Shown here: positions 45,956-54,290 of the stretch, in pieces | Layout: every line of letters starts with the position of its first letter | Numbering within the stretch: the stretch's first letter is position 1 | NCBI RefSeq assembly: GCF_018325905.1 | Contig: NZ_AP021901.1 | Coordinates: forward strand, 3,534,001-3,598,000 | From: Pseudomonas sp. St316 | Lineage (GTDB): Bacteria > Pseudomonadota > Gammaproteobacteria > Pseudomonadales > Pseudomonadaceae | DNA: 64,000 nt | Direction of reading: 5' to 3' | Translations under genes and position numbers: made by a program | Notes under the pieces: generated by a model | Databases searched by the model: none | The model's input: only the letters and a program-made list of their open reading frames with translations | Told to the model about the DNA's origin: nothing

Positions 45956-47263
45956 ATGATTACAACCCTGGGTTTCCTGATGATGTTCGTCATTATCGGA
46001 TTGATATTGCTGCGCAGAATCAGTCCGGTGGTGGCGTTCACCACCCTTCCCGTGGTCGTGTGCCTGCTGGCCGGATTCAATCTCGGGCAGATTGGCGAAT
46101 TCATCAAGGCCGGCCTGATCACGGTGGCCCCCACCGCCGCGCTGTTTCTGTTCGCCATCCTGTTCTTCGGCATCATGCGTGACCGGGGGCTGTTCGACCC
46201 ATTGGTCAACCTGCTGATCCGCAGTACGCGCGGCAAACCGCTGGCCGTGGCCTGGGTGACGGTACTGGTGACGTCGCTGGTTCATCTCGACGGTGTCGGC
46301 GCCGCCACGTTTCTGCTGACCATCCCGGCCCTGCTGCCCTTGTACAAACGCCTGAACATGAGCCCGGCGATGCTGTTGTGCCTGGTAGGCACCACGGCCG
46401 GCGTGATCAATATGGTCCCGTGGGGTGGCACAACTGCACGCGCCGCCGCGGTGTCGGGGCTCGATGCCACCCAACTGTGGCTAGGCCTGCTGCCGGTGCA
46501 GATGGTGGGCCTGCTGTGCATGCTGCTGGTCGCGACCGCATTGGGCTTGCGTGCCCAGCGTCGTCAACCGATGTCGTTGGGGGCGGCGGCGACCTGTGAC
46601 CTGGACGGCCCGCAACCCCAAGACCGCGAATTCAGCCTCTCTCCCGGGGAACTGCGCTACTGGCTGAACGTGGCCCTGACCGGTGGGATCCTGGTGTGCC
46701 TGTTCACCGGCATCTTTCCCTTGTATGCCTGTTTCATGGTCGGACTGGGCATCGCCCTGCCCTTGAACTTCCCTTCCCTGGACGCCCAGGCCGAGCGCCT
46801 CAAGGCCCATGCGGCCGACGCGCTGCAAATGGTCCTGGTGATGATGGCCGCCGCTGTCCTGCTGGGCGTGCTCTCCGGCGCGAAGATGTCCGACGGCATG
46901 GCCTTGTCGCTGATCAACATTCTGCCTGCGGGTTCTGCCCAGTACCTGCACGTGATCGTCGGTTTCTTCGGTGTTCCCCTGGGCATGATCTTTTCACCGG
47001 ACGCCTACTATTTCGCCCTGCTGCCGGTGATCAAGGACGTGGCCGCCGCCGCAGGCGTTCCCCTCGAGGCCGTAGCCCGAGCCATGCTGATTGGGGAGAA
47101 CACCGGATTTTCCATCAGCCCGGTGGTACCCAGCGTCTACCTGGCGCTGGCGCTGTCCGGTGTGGAGCTGCGCAAGCACATGGCCTATACGTTCTTCTGG
47201 GCTTGGGGCGTCAGCCTGGTGATGCTCGCCTTCGCCGTAGCGACCGGCGCGGTGCAGGTGTAA
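45956..47263 (+). CDS. CitMHS-family metal-citrate-type symporter
   Basis: A 435-residue inner-membrane carrier with about 12 hydrophobic segments (MITTLGFLMMFVIIGLILLR at the start) and family motifs SLVHLDGVGAATFLLTIPAL, VPWGGTTARAAAV and GENTGFSISPVVPSVYLAL. CitMHS proteins take up citrate or related tri/dicarboxylates complexed with Mg2+ or Ca2+ with protons. It is third in the operon after the AtuA pair and is likely the importer of the cluster's substrate. Confidence 0.88.
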   Translation: MITTLGFLMMFVIIGLILLRRISPVVAFTTLPVVVCLLAGFNLGQIGEFIKAGLITVAPTAALFLFAILFFGIMRDRGLFDPLVNLLIRSTRGKPLAVAWVTVLVTSLVHLDGVGAATFLLTIPALLPLYKRLNMSPAMLLCLVGTTAGVINMVPWGGTTARAAAVSGLDATQLWLGLLPVQMVGLLCMLLVATALGLRAQRRQPMSLGAAATCDLDGPQPQDREFSLSPGELRYWLNVALTGGILVCLFTGIFPLYACFMVGLGIALPLNFPSLDAQAERLKAHAADALQMVLVMMAAAVLLGVLSGAKMSDGMALSLINILPAGSAQYLHVIVGFFGVPLGMIFSPDAYYFALLPVIKDVAAAAGVPLEAVARAMLIGENTGFSISPVVPSVYLALALSGVELRKHMAYTFFWAWGVSLVMLAFAVATGAVQV

Positions 47264-47290
47264 GCCAAGACAGAGGCTCACGGCTAACGC

Positions 47291-47316
47291 CTGTGGGAGC
47301 GGGCTTGCTCGCGAAG
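47291..47316. repeat. Single REP unit after the CitMHS gene
   Basis: One CTGTGGGAGCGGGCTTGCTCGCGA unit without a partner, just before the mqo terminator. Confidence 0.75.
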
Positions 47317-47323
47317 ATCAGGA

Positions 47324-47353
47324 ACAAAAAAACGCCGCTCAATGAGCGGCGTT
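47324..47353 (-). terminator. Rho-independent terminator of mqo
   Basis: AACGCCGCTCAATGAGCGGCGTT (47331-47353) forms a strong hairpin with a 9-10 bp stem. On the minus strand it is followed by a T-run (plus strand 47326-47332 is A-rich), so it terminates leftward transcription of mqo; it may also slow the opposing transcript. Confidence 0.9.
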
Positions 47354-47380
47354 CTTGTACCTCACCAGACAGTGTCCGGT

Positions 47381-49024
47381 TTACAGCGCCATGTCAGCCG
47401 CTGGGTTGGCTTCACGGGCAGCCGCCGGCTTGGCCGGTGCCGCGGTGGTGCCTGGCTTGCCAATTGCCGGTGGCGGGTCCAGTTGCAGGACGTCGCTGGT
47501 GTAAGCCCATTCCTGGGCTACACGCTCAGGGCTATCGTTGAGCTTGGTGCCGTAGCTTGGCACGATCTGGTGCAGTTTTTCCTGCCAGGCCGGGCTGGCG
47601 ACCTTGTCCTTGAAGACCTTCTCCAGCACGGTCAGCATGATCGGTGCAGCAGTCGAGGCGCCTGGCGAGGCACCCAGCAGGCCGGCGATGCTGCCGTCCT
47701 GGGACGCAACCACCTCGGTGCCGAGTTTCAGGACACCGCCCTTCTCTTCGTCACGCTTGATGATCTGCACGCGCTGGCCTGCTTGCCACAGGCGCCAGTC
47801 TTCCTGCTTGGCCTGCGGGAAGTACTCTTTCAGGGCGTTGAAGCGATCCTCATCCGACAGCATCAACTGACCGGCCAGGTACTCGACCAGTGGGTATTGC
47901 TCGATACCGACCTTGGTCATCGGCCACACGTTGTGGGTGGTGGTGCTGGTCAGCAGGTCGAAGTACGAACCGTTCTTCAGGAACTTGGTAGAGAAGGTTG
48001 CGAACGGGCCAAACAGGATCACCCGCTTGCCATCGAGCACGCGGGTGTCCAGGTGCGGAACCGACATCGGCGGTGCGCCGACCGACGCCTTGCCGTAGGC
48101 CTTGGCCAGGTGCAGTTGGGCGACGGTCGGGTTTTCGGTGACAAGGAACGAACCGCCCACCGGGAAACCTGCGTATTCACGCGCTTCCGGGATGTCAGAC
48201 TTCTGCAGCAGGTGCAAGGCACCGCCGCCTGCGCCGATGAACACGAACTTGGCGTCGGTCTCGGTTTCGGTACCGTCCTTGAGGTTCTTGTACGAAACGC
48301 GCCAGCTGCCGTCTTCGTTGCGGGTGATGTCTTCCACTTCGCTGGACAGCTTGAGGGAGAAGTTCGGCTTGGTTTGCAGGTAAGCCGCGAATTGACGCGT
48401 GATTTCGCCAAAGTTCACGTCGGTGCCCAATGGACTCCAAGTGGCGGCGACTTTCTGGCTCGGGTCACGCCCTTGCATCATCAGCGGAACCCACTTGCTG
48501 ATCTGCTCGCGATCTTCGGAATACTGCATGCCGGCGAACAACGGGCTGGCCTGGAGGGCTTCGTAGCGCTTCTTCAGGAATGCAATGTTCTCCTCACCCC
48601 ACAAAAAGCTCATGTGCGGCGTGGAGTTGATGAACGAACGCGGGTTCTTCAACACGCCGTTCTTGACCTGCCAGGACCAGAACTGACGGGAGATCTGGAA
48701 GGCTTCGTTGATTTCGATGGCCTTGGAGATATCGACCTTGCCGTTCTTGTCTTCCGGCGTGTAGTTCAGCTCGGCCAGCGCAGAGTGACCGGTACCGGCA
48801 TTGTTCCAGCCGTTGGAGCTCTCTTCGGCAACACCGTCCAGGCGCTCGACCATTTCCATGGTCCAGCCCGGCTCCAGCTCATTGAGCCAAACGCCGAGTG
48901 TCGAGCTCATGATGCCCCCACCAATGAGCAAGACGTCCACTTTTTTTGGCTCGGCGGCGTGCGTGGTCGCAAGACCCATCGCCATCGCCAGGCCCAGTAG
49001 CGCCGTGTGTGTTTTCTTCAACAT
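47381..49024 (-). CDS. mqo: Malate:quinone oxidoreductase
   Basis: A 547-residue FAD enzyme that oxidises malate to oxaloacetate and reduces quinone at the membrane. [20 protein letters not shown] binds [23 protein letters not shown] and [16 protein letters not shown] are Mqo blocks. An N-terminal signal-like segment ([20 protein letters not shown]) precedes the FAD site, as in several Pseudomonas Mqo forms. The C-terminus has an alanine/proline-rich tail ([20 protein letters not shown]) that is probably unstructured. The ATG at 49024 is chosen because it starts this leader. Monocistronic with its own terminator. Confidence 0.94.
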   Translation of the reverse strand: MLKKTHTALLGLAMAMGLATTHAAEPKKVDVLLIGGGIMSSTLGVWLNELEPGWTMEMVERLDGVAEESSNGWNNAGTGHSALAELNYTPEDKNGKVDISKAIEINEAFQISRQFWSWQVKNGVLKNPRSFINSTPHMSFLWGEENIAFLKKRYEALQASPLFAGMQYSEDREQISKWVPLMMQGRDPSQKVAATWSPLGTDVNFGEITRQFAAYLQTKPNFSLKLSSEVEDITRNEDGSWRVSYKNLKDGTETETDAKFVFIGAGGGALHLLQKSDIPEAREYAGFPVGGSFLVTENPTVAQLHLAKAYGKASVGAPPMSVPHLDTRVLDGKRVILFGPFATFSTKFLKNGSYFDLLTSTTTHNVWPMTKVGIEQYPLVEYLAGQLMLSDEDRFNALKEYFPQAKQEDWRLWQAGQRVQIIKRDEEKGGVLKLGTEVVASQDGSIAGLLGASPGASTAAPIMLTVLEKVFKDKVASPAWQEKLHQIVPSYGTKLNDSPERVAQEWAYTSDVLQLDPPPAIGKPGTTAAPAKPAAAREANPAADMAL

Positions 49025-49491
49025 GTGTGTATCCCTAGGATGAACGCCATTCCGTCCACCTGTCCTGATCAAGGATAGACCACGTCCATGGCCGGCAACG
49101 CCAGCAGGACGGCTATCGAGAAGGACCGGAGGATGGACCTACAGGGCCGAGCGATACGTCGGCCTCTCGTTTATGTCTCTCCGGCGCTGACTTCTTGTAG
49201 GTCTTGGCTTCAGCTGGGGTGAGGGACGCTGCAAACGGTGTTCATCGGGCCTGGCGCGGCCGTGCCCGATAGTCGCAGCGGAGGGGGAGTTTACATAAGG
49301 AAATAAACAGATCGAAGCGTCTTTTTACATTCCTGACAAAAACACTGGGTAAACGCGGCGTTGGAGCTTGGAGTAAAGCGCCCTTCGGCGGACTCTCTAT
49401 CGCGAGCAAGCGCGATCCCACAAAGGAACCCGGTGTGTTCAAGCAAGCCTCTGTGGGAGCGAGCTTGCTCGCGATGACGGCAGCCCGGCCC
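49025..49491. repeat. Intergenic region with two separated REP units
   Basis: A single REP variant (CGCGAGCAAGCGCGATCCCACA, about 49399-49423) and a standard one (49451-49476) stand in outward order before the kinase stop. The remainder (49025-49395) must contain the mqo promoter; I see no other feature. Confidence 0.7.
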
Positions 49492-50862
49492 CTATCCCAG
49501 CATCTGACTCAACACCGCTCGCAACTTGCCAGGCTTGACCGGCTTGTTGAGCAGCGGCGCATCCAGCTTGCGCAAGGCGCGACGGCACTGGTCGCTGCGG
49601 TCGGCGGTGATGATCACCGCCGGGATCGCCTGGTGGAAATGCTCGCGCAGGTGCTTGACCACTTCACAACCCACGACTCCGTGATCCAGGTGGAGATCCG
49701 CCAGGATCAGCTCCGGCGCACGGCCTTGCAGCACATCCAGGGCGCCTGCTTCATCGGTGGCGGTCAACACGTCGCAACCCCACTGCCCCAACAACGCCGC
49801 CATGCTTTGCAAAATGCTCAATTCATTGTCGATCACCAACAAACGTCGCCCCGGCAGCGGGTTGCCGGCGACCGCCTGTACCGGGACCTGCGACATGGGC
49901 AGAGGTTTTTCGCTGGACAGCGGTACCTCGATGCTGAACACCGAGCCCCGCCCCGGCCGAGAACGTACCTGGACCCGGTAACCGAGGATGTGGGCGATGC
50001 GTTCGACAATCGCCAACCCCAGTCCCACGCCTTTGCGGTCCGCTGCCCGGCCGACATCCAGTTGGTTGAATTCGAGGAAAATCGACTCCAGGCAATCGGC
50101 AGCGATGCCCCGCCCCGTATCCCAGACCTCGATGCTCAAGCCCCCTCCCCGGCGCCGGGCCGCCAGGAGAATACCGCCCTGAGCGGTGTAGCGGCAGGCA
50201 TTGCTCAGCAGGTTGCGCAGGATACGGCTGATCAATCGCAGGTCGGTCAGCACGGCTTCGTCGCCAAACCGCACCCGCAGCTCCAACCCTGCGGCGCCGG
50301 CCACCGATTGAAACTCTGAAACCAGCGGCCCCAACAACTCATCCAGCCGATACGGCGCCAGATCGGGCTTGACGGCGGCCTGGTCCAGCCGGGAGATGTC
50401 CAGCAGGTCGGTGAGCAGGTCTTCGGCCCCTTCGAGCGCCTGATGAGTCCGTTCGACCAGCACATGCTCGGCCGTAGGCAACTGGCGTTCACGCAACGTG
50501 GCGATCAGCAGGCGGGCCGCGTTGAGTGGCTGCAACAGGTCATGGCTGGCGGCTGCCAGGTATTTGTCCTTGCTGCGGTTGGCGGCCTGGGCGGCGTCCC
50601 GGGCATCGCGCAACTGTTGCTCGATCAGTTCGCGCTGGACAATCTGCTGCTGCAGGTTGTGGTTGGCCTCCAGCAACGCGTCGGTACGCTCGGCCACTCG
50701 CTGCTCCAGTTGATCATTGAGCTGTTGCAGGTGCTGCCGGGCCTGCTCCAGCTCATTAAGGCGCGCCGCCAGTTCCGGGTAGTGACTCTTGCGTGTTGAG
50801 TGATTGCCCAACCCCAGCAGCCCGGCCAGGGCTTTTTGCTGCTCGTCAGAGGGCTTCGCCAT
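49492..50862 (-). CDS. Hybrid sensor histidine kinase (ErcS/NahK-like)
   Basis: A 456-residue kinase with no membrane segments: coiled coil (about residues 30-90, LEQRVAERTDALLEANHN), dimerisation domain with phospho-acceptor His in AAASHDLLQPLNAARLL, HATPase domain (NLLSNACRYTAQGG, DTGRGI, GVGLGLAIVERI) and a C-terminal receiver with phospho-acceptor Asp in LILADLHLD and lysine in LLNKPVKPG. Its start overlaps the end of ercA by 17 bases. Kinases at this position in Pseudomonas regulate quinoprotein ethanol oxidation with ErcA; lacking a clear sensor domain, it probably gets its signal from a partner (inference). Confidence 0.88.
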   Translation of the reverse strand: MAKPSDEQQKALAGLLGLGNHSTRKSHYPELAARLNELEQARQHLQQLNDQLEQRVAERTDALLEANHNLQQQIVQRELIEQQLRDARDAAQAANRSKDKYLAAASHDLLQPLNAARLLIATLRERQLPTAEHVLVERTHQALEGAEDLLTDLLDISRLDQAAVKPDLAPYRLDELLGPLVSEFQSVAGAAGLELRVRFGDEAVLTDLRLISRILRNLLSNACRYTAQGGILLAARRRGGGLSIEVWDTGRGIAADCLESIFLEFNQLDVGRAADRKGVGLGLAIVERIAHILGYRVQVRSRPGRGSVFSIEVPLSSEKPLPMSQVPVQAVAGNPLPGRRLLVIDNELSILQSMAALLGQWGCDVLTATDEAGALDVLQGRAPELILADLHLDHGVVGCEVVKHLREHFHQAIPAVIITADRSDQCRRALRKLDAPLLNKPVKPGKLRAVLSQMLG

Positions 50863-52024
50863 AGACGACCTCGACATCCCGCTGGCTCGACTCCCGAGGG
50901 TTGGTGAGGATGCACGGGTCATGCATCGCATGCTGCGACAGGAACGGAATGTCCGAGGTGCTCACGCCATGCAGGCCCAGCGTCTCGTGGAAACCGATGG
51001 TGCGTTTGAGGGCAATCAGGTGCTCCACCAGCCGAGTGCGGATCTGCCGGTGGTTGAGCCCCCGGCAGTCGATGCCCAGCGTCTCGGCAATCACCTTGAA
51101 ACGGTCCGGTGCCGAGTTGTAGTTAAACGCCACCACATGCTCCACCAGTACCGCATTGCACAAGCCATGGGGCAAATCGAGGAAACCGCCCAAACTATGG
51201 GACATCGCGTGCACTGCACCGAGGATCGCGTTGGAGAACGCCAGCCCGGCCTGCATGCTGCCCAGCATGATTTTCTCCCGCAGGGCGATGTCCGCCGGGT
51301 TGGCGATCATCTGCACCAGGTTACCGTTGATCAGGCGCATCGCTTCCAGCGCGTGGGGGTCGGTCAGCGGGCCGTGACCGGTGGACACGAACGCCTCGAT
51401 GGCATGCACCAGCGCGTCGATCCCGGTACAGGCGGACAGGAACGGGTCCATGCTCAGGGTGGTTTCCGGGTCGATCAGCGACACATCCGGCACCGCCGCC
51501 TTGCTGACGATGGAAAACTTCATCCGTTCTTGCTGGTTGGAGATGATCACGAACTGCGACACATCAGCCGACGTCCCCGCCGTGGTGGGAATCAGGATCA
51601 GCGGCGGGCTGGGTACATGCAGGGTATCGACGCCTTCGAACTCAAGGATGTTGCGGCCGTGGGCAACGACAATGCCGATGCCTTTGCCGCAATCCATGGG
51701 GCTGCCACCGCCCACCGCAACGATGACATCGCAATGGTTTTCCCGGTAAAGGTCGGCACCGAGCATCACTTCCTCGACCCGCGGATTGGGCGAAACCGCG
51801 CTGTAGACGCAGTAATCGATGCCTTGGGCCTGCAGACTGGCTTCGACGTCAGCCACCCAACCGGCGGCGATGACCCCGGGATCGGTGACGATCAGCACCT
51901 TGCGTGCACCGAAAGTCTTGGCGTAATTGCCGACATTGTGCCGACAACCGGCACCGAACATGATTTCAGGGGAAACGAATTTGCGCAGTGGGCTGAGGCT
52001 CATTTTTTCAGGTACGTGGCTCAT
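50846..52024 (-). CDS. ercA: Iron-containing alcohol dehydrogenase ErcA-like
   Basis: A 392-residue group III (Fe2+) alcohol dehydrogenase: VAVGGGSPMDCGKGIGIV binds NAD+, and metal ligands lie in DALVHAIEAF, GAVHAMSHSLGG and DLPHGLCNA. In P. aeruginosa the orthologue ErcA is needed for regulation of quinoprotein ethanol oxidation rather than for bulk catalysis. It overlaps the hybrid kinase gene by 17 bases, which favours a joint signalling role. The coding strand has AATAACAA just upstream of the start. pqqA lies 112 bases further upstream in the same direction. Confidence 0.88.
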   Translation of the reverse strand: MSHVPEKMSLSPLRKFVSPEIMFGAGCRHNVGNYAKTFGARKVLIVTDPGVIAAGWVADVEASLQAQGIDYCVYSAVSPNPRVEEVMLGADLYRENHCDVIVAVGGGSPMDCGKGIGIVVAHGRNILEFEGVDTLHVPSPPLILIPTTAGTSADVSQFVIISNQQERMKFSIVSKAAVPDVSLIDPETTLSMDPFLSACTGIDALVHAIEAFVSTGHGPLTDPHALEAMRLINGNLVQMIANPADIALREKIMLGSMQAGLAFSNAILGAVHAMSHSLGGFLDLPHGLCNAVLVEHVVAFNYNSAPDRFKVIAETLGIDCRGLNHRQIRTRLVEHLIALKRTIGFHETLGLHGVSTSDIPFLSQHAMHDPCILTNPRESSQRDVEVVYGEAL

Positions 52025-52035
52025 CGGTAAGCCTG

Positions 52036-52043
52036 TTGTTATT
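52036..52043 (-). promoter_or_regulatory. Crc/Hfq-type motif upstream of ercA
   Basis: The coding strand reads AATAACAACAGG, an AAnAAnAA match directly before the ribosome binding site. Confidence 0.5.
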
Positions 52044-52102
52044 GTCTTGGGATACCTTGAGCCTAAAGCATCCCGCCGTGATTGCAATCAGACCAATGGG
52101 TA

Positions 52103-52129
52103 GCCCGGCCTGAACGCATCAGGCCGGGC
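52103..52129 (-). terminator. Strong hairpin between pqqA and ercA
   Basis: GCCCGGCCTGA and TCAGGCCGGGC form an 11-bp perfect, GC-rich stem with a five-base loop. On the minus strand it follows the pqqA stop by 6 bases. There is no T-run, so it is more likely an RNA-stabilising or attenuating hairpin than a full terminator. Confidence 0.65.
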
Positions 52130-52135
52130 CTGCCC

Positions 52136-52207
52136 TTATCGGTTGGCGAAGTACATCGTCACTTCAAAGCCAATACGCAGGTCGGTGTACGCGGGTTTAG
52201 TCCACAT
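52136..52207 (-). CDS. pqqA: PQQ precursor peptide PqqA
   Basis: A 23-codon gene whose product starts [19 protein letters not shown] and ends with FANR. The conserved glutamate and tyrosine (E15 and Y19 in E-V-T-M-Y) are the two residues cross-linked to make pyrroloquinoline quinone. GAGGAAAG precedes the ATG. pqqB-E are not adjacent, so this is a stand-alone copy inside the alcohol-oxidation locus, between exaC and ercA. It may boost precursor supply when the quinoprotein system is on (inference). Confidence 0.95.
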
Positions 52208-52357
52208 GGGTCTTTCCTCTTCTTGTACCGGGCGATTCCGGCAAGGTCATTAATGCACGTCACGCCCGGGGCTCGAATGCTACTTTCGAAGCGGTGGGTG
52301 GGGTGCGTTGGTAGCTATTCAGGAGCGCTACAAAACCCATTGTGAGAGCAAGTCTTA

Positions 52358-52463
52358 CTGTGGGAGCAAAGCTTGCTCGCGATGAGTCGCCCAGGCCTGA
52401 CCGGAGACCGAGTCGCCTGTATCGCGGGCAAGCCTTGCTCCTACAGCAGGCTCGCTCTCACAG
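52358..52463. repeat. REPIN downstream of exaC
   Basis: Inverted REP units (GTGGGAGCAAAGCTTGCTCGCGA and GCGGGCAAGCCTTGCTCC) followed by a degenerate extra unit (GGCTCGCTCTCACAG), between exaC and pqqA. Confidence 0.8.
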
Positions 52464-52484
52464 GGGGTTTACTGCGCTATCGGG

Positions 52485-54005
52485 TTAGAAGAAGCCCAGT
52501 GGATTGATGTCGTAGCTCACCAGCAGGTTCTTGGTCTGCTGGTAGTGATCGAGCATCATCTTGTGGGTTTCACGCCCCACGCCGGACTTTTTGTAGCCAC
52601 CGAACGCGGCGTGCGCCGGGTACAGGTGGTAGCAGTTGGTCCACACGCGACCGGCCTTGATCGCCCGGCCCATGCGGTAGGCGCGGTTGATGTCGCGGGT
52701 CCACAGGCCGGCGCCGAGGCCGAACTCGGTGTCGTTGGCGATCGCCAGGGCTTCGGCTTCGTCCTTGAAGGTGGTCACGCCCACTACCGGGCCGAAGATT
52801 TCTTCCTGGAACACGCGCATTTTGTTGTGGCCCTTGAGCAGGGTCGGCTGGATGTAATAACCGCTCGACAAATCCCCCTCGAGTCGCTCGGCCGCACCGC
52901 CGGTGAGCAGCTCGGCACCCTCTTGCTGGGCAATTTCAAGGTACGAGAGGATCTTGTCAAATTGCTGCTCGGACGCCTGGGCGCCGACCATGGTCTCGGT
53001 GTCCAACGGGTTGCCACGCTTGATCTTGGCGATCTTTTTCATCACCTCGGCCATGAACGGCACATAGATCGACTCTTGCACCAAGGCGCGAGATGGGCAG
53101 GTGCAGACTTCACCCTGGTTGAAGAACGCCAGCACCAGGCCTTCGGCGGCTTTCTCGATGAAGGCCGGCTCAGCCTGCATGATGTCTTCGAAGAAGATGT
53201 TCGGCGACTTGCCGCCCAGTTCCACGGTGGACGGGATGATGTTCTCGGCGGCGCACTTCATGATGTGCGAGCCCACCGGGGTGGAACCGGTGAAGGCGAT
53301 CTTGGCGATGCGCTTGCTGGTGGCCAGGGCTTCACCGGCTTCGCGACCGAAACCATGGACGATATTCAGCACGCCGGGCGGCAGCAGGTCGGCGACCAGT
53401 TCGATGAAGACCATGATCGACAGCGGCGTCTGTTCAGCCGGCTTGAGCACGATGCAGTTACCAGCGGCCAGGGCCGGGGCAAGTTTCCAGGCGGCCATCA
53501 GCAGCGGGAAGTTCCACGGGATGATCTGCCCGACCACGCCCAGCGGCTCGTGGAAATGATAGGCCGTGGTCAGTTCGTTGATCTCGGCCGCCCCACCCTC
53601 TTGGGCGCGGATGCAGCCGGCGAAATAACGGAAATGGTCGGCCGCCAGCGGCACGTCGGCATTGAGGGTTTCGCGCACGGCCTTGCCGTTGTCCCAGGTT
53701 TCGCTGACAGCGAGGATTTCCAGGTTCTGCTCGATGCGGTCGGCGATTTTCAACAGCACCAGGGAACGGTCCTGCACCGAGGTCTTGCCCCAGGCATCGG
53801 CTGCGGCGTGGGCGGCATCCAGTGCCTTGTCGACGTCGGCGGCGCTGGAACGTGGGAATTCGGCAATGACTTCGCCATTGACCGGGGAGGTGTTGGTGAA
53901 GTACTCGCCGTTGACCGGCGCGACGAATTCGCCGCCGATGAAATTGCCATAGCGCGGTTTGAAGGAAACGACGGCGCCTGGGGTTCCGGGTTGTGCGTAG
54001 ATCAT
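52485..54005 (-). CDS. exaC: NAD+-dependent acetaldehyde dehydrogenase
   Basis: A 506-residue aldehyde dehydrogenase: catalytic cysteine in [11 protein letters not shown] (with the neighbouring cysteine typical of ExaC/AldB), base in [10 protein letters not shown], and C-terminal [18 protein letters not shown]. ExaC oxidises the acetaldehyde made by the quinoprotein ethanol dehydrogenase to acetate in the cytoplasm. It sits between the pqqA-ercA-kinase group and the pedH gene, all leftward, in a locus devoted to alcohol oxidation. Confidence 0.93.
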   Translation of the reverse strand: MIYAQPGTPGAVVSFKPRYGNFIGGEFVAPVNGEYFTNTSPVNGEVIAEFPRSSAADVDKALDAAHAAADAWGKTSVQDRSLVLLKIADRIEQNLEILAVSETWDNGKAVRETLNADVPLAADHFRYFAGCIRAQEGGAAEINELTTAYHFHEPLGVVGQIIPWNFPLLMAAWKLAPALAAGNCIVLKPAEQTPLSIMVFIELVADLLPPGVLNIVHGFGREAGEALATSKRIAKIAFTGSTPVGSHIMKCAAENIIPSTVELGGKSPNIFFEDIMQAEPAFIEKAAEGLVLAFFNQGEVCTCPSRALVQESIYVPFMAEVMKKIAKIKRGNPLDTETMVGAQASEQQFDKILSYLEIAQQEGAELLTGGAAERLEGDLSSGYYIQPTLLKGHNKMRVFQEEIFGPVVGVTTFKDEAEALAIANDTEFGLGAGLWTRDINRAYRMGRAIKAGRVWTNCYHLYPAHAAFGGYKKSGVGRETHKMMLDHYQQTKNLLVSYDINPLGFF

Positions 54006-54161
54006 GATGGGGCCTCTGCCTGGTCGATGCCTGTCACGGGACAGGCGATAGGCCGATGGTAGAGAGCCCCGCCTGTCGGACGAATGCGTCGTTGGCAGGG
54101 GGGACTCTCGTTATTTGGTCGTAGGTTTCAAGCATTGGGACGAGGATATTTGGCGAAACGT

Positions 54162-54251
54162 CTGTGGGAGCAAGGCTTGCCCGCGATGAAGGCGATGCGG
54201 TCTCTCAGGAAACCGAGGCGACTGCATCGCGAGCAAGCTTTGCTCCCACAG
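54162..54251. repeat. REPIN between exaC and pedH
   Basis: A standard inverted REP pair with the GGCTTGCCCGCGA variant on the left arm and the AAGCTTTGCTCCCAC variant on the right, upstream of exaC. Confidence 0.85.
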
Positions 54252-54290
54252 AGCAGTCGCCACAAAGGCAGCGCCCGGCGTTATTTCAGC

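Noticed and set aside
47342..49000. Long plus-strand open frame opposite mqo
   Set aside because: mqo on the minus strand has full-length homology and a terminator; the opposite frame arises from third-position GC bias and reads through the terminator.
50804..52030. Plus-strand open frame opposite ercA
   Set aside because: Antisense shadow; ercA carries all metal and cofactor motifs.
52103..52129. A standard rho-independent terminator after pqqA
   Set aside because: The stem is strong but no T-run follows on the minus strand, so full termination is not supported; kept as a hairpin with lower confidence.
52545..54062. Long plus-strand open frame opposite exaC
   Set aside because: Antisense shadow of an aldehyde dehydrogenase gene.
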